A DNA stretch of 15,393 nt from an uncultured Ignavibacteria bacterium (GTDB lineage: Bacteria; Bacteroidota; Ignavibacteria; SZUA-365). Positions 1-8,400 of this stretch are shown piece after piece. Where the stretch lies: contig CAJXSA010000039.1 of NCBI GenBank assembly GCA_913060595.1, positions 1 through 15,393 of the forward strand. The letters are read 5' to 3'. Under the pieces are notes generated by a model that saw nothing but the letters and a program-made list of their open reading frames with translations, did not search any database and had not been told where the DNA came from. A program made the translations under genes and the position numbers. Numbering within the stretch: the stretch's first letter is position 1; each line of letters opens with the position of its first letter.

Positions 1-231
1 GGTGGCGCAGACGCCTCCGATGGGGAAGCCGTAGCCCCAGTGGATGTCGGGCATGGCCAGCGAATAGCGCACGATGCCAGGAAGGTGCGCCACGTTCACC
101 ACCTGCTCGAGGCTCTTGTCCTTGCGAATGACTTCCATCATTTGCGGACTCGCGTAGACACGTCCCGGCACCCGCATGCCGCCGCTGCGGGGGATTTCCC
201 AGGTCTGCGCATCTATCTGACGAATGTTCAT
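1..231 (-). CDS. rtcB: RtcB RNA-splicing ligase, N-terminal part (truncated by window edge)
   Basis: This is the first 77 residues of RtcB, the GTP- and Mn2+-dependent ligase that joins 2',3'-cyclic-phosphate (or 3'-phosphate) RNA ends to 5'-OH ends in tRNA splicing and RNA repair. The reverse strand begins MNIRQIDAQTWEIPRSG and reaches the family signature MPDIHWGYGFPIGG at about residues 63-76. The metal-binding Cys/His residues and the guanylated His lie beyond the window. The ATG at 231-229 is preceded by an AAAGGA ribosome-binding site. The archease gene ends 22 bases upstream on the same strand, so the two are probably one operon in the order archease-rtcB. Archease is the known activator of RtcB, which supports both calls. 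The frame is open to the window edge and nothing looks broken. Confidence 0.95.
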   Translation of the reverse strand, partial: MNIRQIDAQTWEIPRSGGMRVPGRVYASPQMMEVIRKDKSLEQVVNVAHLPGIVRYSLAMPDIHWGYGFPIGGVCAT

Positions 232-253
232 GCTCTGTTCCTTTCGGTCATGT

Positions 254-685
254 TCATGTGTCGAAGATCACCTCTGCGACCCAGCGTGACCCATCGAAGT
301 GCAGTGAAAGGCCATGCCAGGTAACCGCTTTGATTTCAGTCGCTTCCGCCTGCACTTCTGCAGTCATTTCCGCATAGTCCACTTCGGCCTCACACCGCCA
401 TATCGCGGCCTGCTCGTGCACGGTGATTTCATAGGCGACCGGAAGCGCCCGTCGGACGGAATGCATGAAAAGAAGCTCTGAGAGCAGGGTGTGCAGTAAT
501 TCTTCGGGTGAACGCGCCGCGAGCCGCAGGGACTCACGTCCGGAGGCTTGCAACCGTGCCTGATCGGGCAGAATGAGTGAAAACATCCCGCGCGCAGCTT
601 CCGTGAGCGTGTCAGTCAGCGTCGGCGACCACGCACGGATACCCGTATCCGCGGTATGAGCGATTTCTTCAAATCCTTTCCGCAT
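254..685 (-). CDS. Archease (RtcB-activating protein)
   Basis: A 143-residue protein of normal archease length. It contains the family's HTAD motif near the N-terminus (HTADTGIRAW, residues 10-19), the EIKAVTWHGL motif around residues 117-126, and an Asp next to the C-terminus (VIFDT, D142). Archease binds a divalent metal through conserved Asp residues; D13 and D142 are the obvious candidates. The family accelerates RtcB guanylation and turnover and broadens its NTP use. It acts in the cytosol and no signal peptide is seen. The ATG at 685-683 has a GGAGATGAAG-type ribosome-binding site about 11 bases upstream. It is the first gene of a minus-strand unit with rtcB 22 bases downstream, and it faces away from the exopolysaccharide-type operon across a 274-base gap. 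Confidence 0.93.
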   Translation of the reverse strand: MRKGFEEIAHTADTGIRAWSPTLTDTLTEAARGMFSLILPDQARLQASGRESLRLAARSPEELLHTLLSELLFMHSVRRALPVAYEITVHEQAAIWRCEAEVDYAEMTAEVQAEATEIKAVTWHGLSLHFDGSRWVAEVIFDT

Positions 686-959
686 GATGTCTTCATCTCC
701 TGCTGCGATGCATGCATTGACAGCAATATACTATGCGGCAGCGACGGGAGTGTCAACCCCAATCTTACATTTCTGTAATGTTTTGGCATTGTATCGCGGG
801 AGACGGGACAGTACTTTGCGCAGTACTGGCGTGTATGACATTCTATGATCCCGGCGCAAGCGATGCGCGGGACGAACGATGGATTTCGCATGCGCGCCGC
901 AGTGTCGCCTGCCAGCTTTTTGAGAAATCGACAGCTCAGAGAATTATCCTGGACATACG
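686..959. promoter_or_regulatory. Divergent intergenic region (archease-rtcB / 960-11954 operon)
   Basis: This 274-base gap must carry promoters for both directions. It holds a short inverted repeat TTACA-tttc-TGTAA (765-778) and two copies of CAGTACT (809-815 and 821-827) spaced 12 bases apart. On the plus strand, TTG at 789-791 lies 20 bases before TACTTTGC (812-819). That is an imperfect match to the Bacteroidota promoter pattern TTG-N19-21-TAnnTTTG. If correct, transcription would start near 825 and leave a 5' leader of about 130 bases before the gene at 960. Small open frames here show no family resemblance or good start sites. The promoter assignment is inference. Confidence 0.3.
809..827 (+). 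repeat. Direct repeat of CAGTACT, possible operator
   Basis: CAGTACT occurs at 809-815 and again at 821-827, with starts 12 bases apart. The second copy continues to CAGTACTG, which is its own reverse complement, so the pair can also be read as inverted half-sites. It overlaps the weak -7-like element at 812-819, where a repressor could act. No protein can be named and two 7-base copies may be chance. Confidence 0.25.
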
Positions 960-3080
960 ATGATTGCTGTTATGTTTCCCATACGGATTCACGGGATCAC
1001 GCGTCTCGCTTCGTATTCCTTCATGTCCGTGTTCCTCGCGTTTACAGGATTTGCCCAGACCACGCTGGAGTGGCAGCATCCTGCGCCGCAGGGGAACATG
1101 CTGCTGTCCATGCAGACCTCTCCGGACGGTGTCATCATCGCCACAGGACGTCATGGCACCGTCCTGCGTTCGACGGACGACGGGCGGAGCTGGCGGAACA
1201 CGATGTTCGGACTGACCGACGACGTGATCAGCGCCGACGTCTCGCGCGCGGATCATTTCTGGTGCGTCGCAGACAACGGCGTCCTGCTCGAGAGCAGGGA
1301 CGGCGGGCAGTCATGGACGGATCACCAGTCGATTACCACGCAGGGTCTCAATGACATCGCCCAGGTCGGATCGCAGACCGTCGTCGCCTGCGGGGACAAC
1401 GGCACCATCATCCGGTCCACGGACGGCGGCGTCCAGTGGGCAGCGGTGTTCTCCGGCGTCAGTATTTTTCTCAACGCCATCGCCTTTCCGGACGCGGAGC
1501 ACGGCTGGATCGTCGGAGAGGGGGGGACCGCGCTGTTCTCCTCCGACGCCGGTGCAAGCTGGGAGCAGCGGCGCATCACTCCCCCTGAGGACCTGTTCGA
1601 TATCGCGTTCGCCGACGCGTCGAACGGATGGATATGCGGGACACGGGGCAGCGTGTATCATACGGTGAACGGGGGGTTTCGCTGGGAAAAGCAGTCCAGC
1701 GGGAGCAATCGGCATCTCAACGGCATGCATATCGCGAATGCGAGCACTGTCTGGATCGCGGGGGACGGCGGGACGCTGCTGCGTACGACCAACAGCGGCA
1801 GCAGCTGGACGGCACTGCCGGTTCTATTGCCGGAATCCGTGCTCGAAGGGGTTACCGGAAGTGACGGGACCTTGCTCGCCGGGGGCGAGTTCGGTCATTT
1901 CCTGCAATCCGAGAACGACGGGGCGACATGGGCAGTCATGAATCCGGAGACTCGCCGGTCTGCGAACTGGACGAGCTTCGCCACGGAAAATGACGGCTGG
2001 TGTTTCGGAGAATACGGCATGATTCTGCACACCACCGATGGCGGGGAGACCTGGCGGGAGGAAACAGCTCTGCTGGGGAACAGTCTGTACGGAGGGAAAG
2101 CGGTCTCTTCGCAGCATGCCTGGTGCGTTGGGGAAGCTGGTGTGATTTTGCATACGTCCGACAGTGGCGTGACATGGACGCAGCAGGAGAATGCGAGCAG
2201 CAACATACTTCTCGCCGTGGATTTCGTGGATGCGCACACGGGCTGGGCCGTCGGTGAACTGGGCATCGTCCTGAAGACCACGGACGGCGGTGAGAACTGG
2301 ATACGGCAGGAGGCAGGCACGCAGGAGTACCTTTTCGGCGTCGATGCGCTGTCCGCGCAGCATGTGGTCATCGCAGCGGATGCCGGGAAGGTTTTCAGCA
2401 GCTTCGACGGCGGCATGAGCTGGGGTGAGCAGCAGACCCTGGTGCAGAGCACGCTGTACTGGCCCAGTTTCGTCTCGGATGCCGAGGGATGGGTCGTGGG
2501 CGAACGCGGCGTCATCCTGCACACGACCGACGCAGGACGAAACTGGACGAGGCAGGACGCGGGTGTTTCCACCCCCCTGTACGTCGTCTCCACTCCCACG
2601 CGGAACGCGCTCTGGGTCATCGGTGACGGCGGGATGGTGCTGCGCAGCAGCGACGCCGGAAATTCATGGACAAGGGGATACGCACGCACCGGGTACGATC
2701 TTTTCGGCCTGGATTTCGTCTCGCCGCGTCTCGGATGGATTTCCGGTGATTATGCGACGGTTCTGCGATGGAAAGATGAAGCCCTTGACGTTGCGGGACA
2801 GCCGCAGCCGCGTCCTGCGGACCGCATCCGTGCGCTTTACCCGCATCCGCTGCGCGAACACAGCGTCCTTCTCTTTCGCGGCAGCGCGGCTTCCAGTCGC
2901 ATGCATATCACCGATCTTCTCGGAAGAACGGTTCTCACGGTACATCCCGACGACGAGCGATCCGCAACCGATGAAGTGCAGTTCAGGATGCATCGTTCAC
3001 AATTCCCTGTGGCGGGGACGTATCTCGTGACTGTTGTGACGGATCGCGACGTTTCCACCCGCGTGCTCATCGTACAATAG
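960..3080 (+). CDS. T9SS-secreted double seven-bladed Asp-box beta-propeller protein
   Basis: A 706-residue secreted protein. Residues 1-32 look like a signal peptide (hydrophobic stretch, cleavage near GFAQ); ATGs at 972 and 1023 are alternative starts, and the ribosome-binding site is weak for all of them. After a W-Q-H-P-A-P-Q-G-N start there are 13 Asp boxes between residues 71 and 570: STDDGRSW, SRDGGQSW, STDGGVQW, SSDAGASW, TVNGGFRW, TTNSGSSW, SENDGATW, TTDGGETW, TSDSGVTW, TTDGGENW, SFDGGMSW, TTDAGRNW, SSDAGNSW. A degenerate fourteenth blade (GDYATVLRW) follows. Fourteen blades suggest two seven-bladed propellers of the YCF48/BNR-like class. Residues 622-706 match a T9SS type A sorting domain (YPHPL start, DLLGRTV centre, VAGTYLV and VLIVQ end), so the protein is probably exported through the outer membrane. 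The ligand is unknown; it heads the operon and is a paralogue of the next gene. Confidence 0.85.
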   Translation: MIAVMFPIRIHGITRLASYSFMSVFLAFTGFAQTTLEWQHPAPQGNMLLSMQTSPDGVIIATGRHGTVLRSTDDGRSWRNTMFGLTDDVISADVSRADHFWCVADNGVLLESRDGGQSWTDHQSITTQGLNDIAQVGSQTVVACGDNGTIIRSTDGGVQWAAVFSGVSIFLNAIAFPDAEHGWIVGEGGTALFSSDAGASWEQRRITPPEDLFDIAFADASNGWICGTRGSVYHTVNGGFRWEKQSSGSNRHLNGMHIANASTVWIAGDGGTLLRTTNSGSSWTALPVLLPESVLEGVTGSDGTLLAGGEFGHFLQSENDGATWAVMNPETRRSANWTSFATENDGWCFGEYGMILHTTDGGETWREETALLGNSLYGGKAVSSQHAWCVGEAGVILHTSDSGVTWTQQENASSNILLAVDFVDAHTGWAVGELGIVLKTTDGGENWIRQEAGTQEYLFGVDALSAQHVVIAADAGKVFSSFDGGMSWGEQQTLVQSTLYWPSFVSDAEGWVVGERGVILHTTDAGRNWTRQDAGVSTPLYVVSTPTRNALWVIGDGGMVLRSSDAGNSWTRGYARTGYDLFGLDFVSPRLGWISGDYATVLRWKDEALDVAGQPQPRPADRIRALYPHPLREHSVLLFRGSAASSRMHITDLLGRTVLTVHPDDERSATDEVQFRMHRSQFPVAGTYLVTVVTDRDVSTRVLIVQ

Positions 3081-3092
3081 AAAGATCCGTAT

Positions 3093-5414
3093 ATGACCGG
3101 ACGATATTTCCACATCATCCTGTATTTCTTTGCCGCGACAACGTCGATCTCCGCACAGTGGCAGTGGGCCCATCCGCAGCCGCAGGGGAACGACCTCTGG
3201 AATGTTCACTTCGCGAGCGGCACCGCTACGGGCTGGGCGGTCGGCGCGGTCGGCATCATCGTACGCAGTAGTGATGCCGGTGCCTCATGGACCGTGCAGA
3301 ACAGCCAGCGTGAGGACGTCATGCGTGGCGTGTTCGCCCTGGATGCGCAGTCTGCCTGGGTGGTGGGGGACAATGGCGTCGTGCTGCGCACTGCCAATGG
3401 CGGCAGTACCTGGCAGACGCAGAACAGCGGCACGACGGCCGGGATCAACACCATTTTCGCGGTGAATTCCAGCACGGCGGCGTTTGTCGGCGATGCCGGC
3501 ATGCTTCGCACCACGACGGACGGCGGGACGACATGGGTCGCGAGGACGACAGGCAGCAGCAGCAATCTCAACGGCGTGCATTTCGCGAGTGCCATGAACG
3601 GTGTCGCGGTCGGAAGCGCGGCGGCCATTTTGCAGACGACGAATGGCGGAGCGTCGTGGATTCCGCGTGCCGTCTCCCCGGGCATGCTGTATGCGGACCT
3701 GATCGATGTGTTTTTCGTCGACGCGTCATACGGATGGGCGGTCGGCACGGGAGGAACCGTGATCCGCAGCACCGATGGCGGCAGCAGCTGGTCGCGCATG
3801 ATGAACAACGGTGCATCGGCGGACCTGAACAAGGTGCGCTTTACGGACCGCCAGCACGTCTGGTGCGTGGGGGAGGGCGGTGCGATATACCGGACAACGA
3901 ACGGCGGATCGAGCTGGACCGCCATGTCATCGGGTACGACAAACGGACTCGAAGGACTGGCGCTGCACGGCAGTACGGTGATCGTCGCAGGCCTGTACGG
4001 AGATCTTCTCCGTTCGAACGCTTCAGGCGGATTTACCATGGTGACGGCGGGAACGCGCGCGAGCATCAACGCGGTGTCGGCGGCGATACCATCGTCTGCC
4101 TGGGCGGTGACCTCGGCAGGCGAAGTGCTCGCCAGCAGCAACGCCGGACACAGCTGGCAGCTGCGCGCACAGCCGACCACGCAGCCGCTGTACGGCATCG
4201 ACAACATCAACGGCCAGGTGCTCGTGGCCTGCGGGAACGGTGGCCTCATTCTTCGCTCCACCAACGCCGGTTACAACTGGTCCGTTATAGCGAGTGGCAC
4301 GACAGTTGCGCTCAACGGCATCGACCTTCTTGACAATGACACCGGGTACATCGTGGGCAGCAGCGGCCGCATTCTCAAAACCACGAATGCGGGCGCCGGA
4401 TGGTACGCGGTCGCGAGTGGAACACTGGAAAGCCTATTCGGCGTGCATTTCACGGACCAGCGCCATGGAAGCGTCGTCGGTTCCAACGGCAAAGTCATCA
4501 GCACCACGAACGGCGGCTACACGTGGTTGCATCAGCAGAGCTGGACGATGGACGCCCTGTTCCATGTCATCCGTGACGGCGATCGCGGCATGCTCTGCGG
4601 CGACGACGGTACGGTTTCCTTCACTACGGATGGCGGGCAGAGCTGGTCCGACTGCACGACGAGCACTACGGCGGCCCTCTTTCACCTGACCCATCCGGCG
4701 CCAAACGAGTATGCAGCGGTCGGGGAGAACGGCACCATTGTGCGCACCAGCGATTTCGGGCAGACCTGGGTGCGTGAAATATCCCATGCGCAGCACACGC
4801 TCTATGGCGCGGACGCACACGGAGGCAATGTCTACGTCGTGGGTGATTACGGAAGCGCGCTGCGTAACGGGAACTACCCGTACCCTGTGACACTGCGGAG
4901 TTTTACGGCAACACGGCGTGACGGCTGCGCGCTGCTGCGCTGGGAAGTCGCGGAGGAGGTATCCCTGTTCGGTTACGCGCTGGAGCGCCGACGAGGCGGC
5001 ACGTGGCAGGAAGTCGGTTTCCTCATCGCCGGACGAGGGGAGTACGATTGGATCGACTGCGGCGCCGTTGAGGGTGAGGCATCGTGGCGCCTGAAAATGC
5101 TGGATATGGACGGAACATGGGAATACAGTCCGGAGGTGCAGCTCTCCGCGGGCGTGACCGACGAGCCGGACTGGTTTCTTTCGCTGTATCCGCAACCTGC
5201 GCACGGGACACTCTATGTGCGCATGCCCGCGCGGGTGCAGCATGCAGATGTGTACGACATGCGTGGCCGCCACATCCACACGCTCTCCTCCCCGGGCGCG
5301 AAAGGTGCGACAGTGCCTGTCAGAGGGGAGATTTTTCCCGTTTCCGGCAATTATCTCATTGTGATCGGAGACGGGAGCAAGATTGCTGCCAGGACCTTCC
5401 AGGTGTTGAAATGA
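3093..5414 (+). CDS. T9SS-secreted Asp-box beta-propeller protein with Fn3-like domain
   Basis: A 773-residue secreted protein with signal peptide MTGRYFHIILYFFAATTSISA cut before QWQW. The mature N-terminus has H-P-Q-P-Q-G-N, as in the preceding paralogue. Asp boxes run from SSDAGASW (residues 59-66) to TSDFGQTW (552-559). Twelve are clear, blade 7 is degenerate (SNASGGFTM) and a final degenerate blade is GDYGSALRNG, again 14 in total. Residues of about 597-690 form a Fn3-like domain of the kind common in T9SS cargo (VTLRSFTA start, FGYALERR, then WRLKMLDMDG and EYSPEV). The end (LYPQP, YDMRGR, VSGNYLIVI, ARTFQVLK) is a T9SS type A sorting domain. The gene starts 12 bases after its paralogue and its stop overlaps the next start by 4 bases (ATGA), so it is probably translated together with the polysaccharide genes. 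Function beyond surface display or binding cannot be read from sequence. Confidence 0.85.
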   Translation: MTGRYFHIILYFFAATTSISAQWQWAHPQPQGNDLWNVHFASGTATGWAVGAVGIIVRSSDAGASWTVQNSQREDVMRGVFALDAQSAWVVGDNGVVLRTANGGSTWQTQNSGTTAGINTIFAVNSSTAAFVGDAGMLRTTTDGGTTWVARTTGSSSNLNGVHFASAMNGVAVGSAAAILQTTNGGASWIPRAVSPGMLYADLIDVFFVDASYGWAVGTGGTVIRSTDGGSSWSRMMNNGASADLNKVRFTDRQHVWCVGEGGAIYRTTNGGSSWTAMSSGTTNGLEGLALHGSTVIVAGLYGDLLRSNASGGFTMVTAGTRASINAVSAAIPSSAWAVTSAGEVLASSNAGHSWQLRAQPTTQPLYGIDNINGQVLVACGNGGLILRSTNAGYNWSVIASGTTVALNGIDLLDNDTGYIVGSSGRILKTTNAGAGWYAVASGTLESLFGVHFTDQRHGSVVGSNGKVISTTNGGYTWLHQQSWTMDALFHVIRDGDRGMLCGDDGTVSFTTDGGQSWSDCTTSTTAALFHLTHPAPNEYAAVGENGTIVRTSDFGQTWVREISHAQHTLYGADAHGGNVYVVGDYGSALRNGNYPYPVTLRSFTATRRDGCALLRWEVAEEVSLFGYALERRRGGTWQEVGFLIAGRGEYDWIDCGAVEGEASWRLKMLDMDGTWEYSPEVQLSAGVTDEPDWFLSLYPQPAHGTLYVRMPARVQHADVYDMRGRHIHTLSSPGAKGATVPVRGEIFPVSGNYLIVIGDGSKIAARTFQVLK

Positions 5415-8400
5415 GAATACTGTTCTTTCTCCTGATTTTAACGGGCAGCGTCGCGGCACAGCCGCAGCGCGTGGTCGTGTATTTCGAGGGGCCCGCGGAG
5501 GAAGAAAATCTCGGCCGCGGAGACGCATATCAGCTGGCGCAGCTGCTGGGGCATTTCCGCACCGAAACCGAGGTGCGCAGTGTCGAGGAGTATCGTCCTG
5601 GTGACATGAAGGCGTTCGACGCGGTGTTTTTTGTCGGCTACACGCTGCGCTGCCGGACACCGGAGGTGTTCCTGCGCGATATGCATGCGCGGAAGCGCAC
5701 TGCCGCGTGGCTGCATACCGGTTTGCTCGCCTACGCGAAAGAATTTGACCTGGCGAAGCGGTACGGGTTTGAACCCGTGCGCGTGGATACCGTCCGGGGA
5801 TGGTCACGCGTGCAGCGCAGGGACGAAAAGTTCACGAAGACGGAACCCAATATCACGCTCTGCCGCGTGACGGACGCGGCGCGATGCACGGTACTCGCGA
5901 CGGCACATTCCCGAAAGAGCGGAAGCACACCGTACGTTCTTCGCAGCGGCAATTTCTGGTACGTGGCGGACACACCATTCGCGCTGGCGGACGAACGCGA
6001 CCGATACCTGCTCTTCGCCGACATGCTTCACGACATACTCGGGGAAGATCATGCGGAATCCCATCGCGCCATCGTACGTATCGAGGACGTGCATCCGCTC
6101 GAGGATCCGGACCGTCTCCGGGACATCGCCGATCTGCTGGCCGAAGAGGAAGTCCCTTTTCTCATCGCACTCGTCCCGTACTACATCAATCCCGAGCGCG
6201 GCATACGGGTCAGCCTGACAGACAAGCCGGATTTCGTCGATGCGATCCATTACATGGTGGAGAAGGGAGGCGCGGTGGTCATGCACGGGGCCACGCATCA
6301 GTACCGCGGCGTTACAGCGGCGGATTACGAGTTCTGGGACATCAATGCCGGGACCCCGCTCGAACATGAAACCGTGCAGTACGTTCGCGGGAAAGTCATC
6401 AGCAGTCTCGAAGAGTGCCTGCGCAACGGGATATACCCGATTATCTGGGAAACGCCGCATTACACCGGATCGATGACCACGTACGATGCCGTGTCGACCA
6501 TTTTTTCATCCGCGATGGAGCAGCGCAGCGCGATCAACAGTGCAGCCTACGGGCAGATCTTCCCGTATATCATCCGGCAGGACATTCACGGTCAGAAAAT
6601 CTACCCGGAAAACCTGGGGTACGTACAGTTCGATCCTGCCGATCCTGAAGTGTCCCGGCGGCAGGTCGGTTTCATGCTTGGGCATGCCGCGGTGAATCTG
6701 GCCGTGCGTGACGGGTTTGCGTCCTTTTTCTTTCATTCCTTTGTGCCGCATGAAAACCTGCGCCGTCTCGTGCGCGGCATACGCGAACTTGGCTATCGCT
6801 TCATGGATCCGCAGCGCGCGTACAATCGCGTGCAGCTGCAGGACAAGGCCATACTCACCGGCGGTGGGGAAATCTCCATCGAACTGAGGGACCAGTACCT
6901 GCGTGAATACTGGTTCGCACGCAACGGAGATCTGCTGCGCACCGAGGTGTCGGCGAGCCGCATGACCGGGGTGGTCAAACGGGAGATCACGCTCGAAGAC
7001 GGTGCACTGTACCTCGCGACGCCGACAGAAATCCGCCAGTACGATGAAGGAATGTTCGACGGAATCGCGCGCCGGCTGCGTTCCTGGTATGACGCCCTGT
7101 TCGAAGAGGAGGATGCGCGTCAGGAACTCCGCGCTGCGGTGCTCTGGGACTCCACGGTGACCGGCGGCGGCATGCGTGATCAGCAGAGCTTCGTCCGCGC
7201 ACTTGGTTTTCTCGGTGTCGACGCTGACACCCTGCACCTGGGGGCGCCGTTCAATGCGGCGGAAACGCGGCTGCTCATCGTCCCGTACGCAGCCGTGGAG
7301 CGCCTGGAAAATCCCCAGTTCAGCGAACTGGTCGAGTGGGTGCGTGGCGGCGGATTGGCAGTTACTGACGGCTACAATGAGTTTTCCCTTGAACTCGGTG
7401 TGAAATATACCGGGACAACCGTGCGTCTCACCGGACTGCGTGAACGCCTGTACCCCGAAGACGCGGTTCAGTGGCACGATCCGTCACCGTTCCGGAAGTT
7501 CGAAGTGCAGGCAGACGACGTGGTATATGCTTCCGACCCCGAGACAGAGGCTCCCGTGGTGATGGGCCGCAGCTTCGGCGAAGGGCGGTTCCTGTACCTC
7601 GGGACGCGTTTCGATCCTCATAGTGATATGGGGTACAGCCGGTATCCCTTTTTCCTGCAGTATCTTGCGAAGGACATGGACCTGCATCCCGTCATACGGC
7701 GCGACGCGCTGGAGATGTATTTCGATCCGGGCTTCCGCAGCGCCATTCCCGTCGAGTCGCTGGTCCGCCGCTGGGTCGAACACGGCGTACGCGCCATTTA
7801 TGTGGGCAGCTGGCACGACTATCATACGTATACCTATGACTACGAACGCCTCATCCGGCTCTGTCATGAAAACGGCATTCTCGTATACGCGTGGCTCGAG
7901 CCGCCGCAGATCAGTCACAAGTTCTGGGAGGAACACCCGGAGTGGCGTGAAAAGAACGTGTACGGACAGGACAACCGCGCATCATGGCGGTATCCCCTTG
8001 CAATGACGGATTCCGCATGTGTTGCGGCCATGATGCGTGAATTCGGGAGCTTTCTTCGCAGGCACGATTTCGACGGGGTGAATATCGGGGAAACGTACTT
8101 CGAATCCGACGTACGCGGCGCGGCCGAACCGGGGAATTACGCCCCGATGCATCCCAGCGCGCGCAGGGAGTTTGCGCGTCTCCGCGGATTCGATCCCGCG
8201 CTGCTCTTCGACGCGGACAGTCCGTATTTCTGGAAAGACAACGCACGCGCGCTGCGTCTGTTCGAAGACTACCGGGTCGATGTCGTCGTGCAAATGCACC
8301 GGCGCCTGCTGCAGCTCGCCCATGACATACGACGCGAACGTCCCGGATTCGCCGTGCTCGTGACTATGCTGGACAACCTGGGCTCGCCCGGACTGCGTGC

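Noticed and set aside
40..324. A plus-strand open frame of 94 codons
   Set aside because: It is opposite rtcB and the end of archease, both of which are recognisable.
733..963. A 76-codon open frame in the divergent gap
   Set aside because: No ribosome-binding site, no family resemblance, and it runs through the likely promoter region.
5084..5410. Upstream extension of the 1313-residue protein by 109 codons
   Set aside because: It would overlap the T9SS sorting domain of the preceding gene in another frame. The ATG at 5411 has a ribosome-binding site, an ATGA overlap and an immediate signal peptide.
960..5414. Possible sialidase or photosystem II assembly factor (Asp boxes also occur in BNR sialidases and Ycf48)
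   Set aside because: No sialidase catalytic residues or RIP motif are seen, and the T9SS tails plus lack of any photosynthesis gene make a Ycf48 role unlikely. The resemblance is to the repeat fold only.
4434..5807. A 457-codon open frame on the minus strand
   Set aside because: It crosses the junction of two well supported plus-strand genes and has no domain-like sequence.
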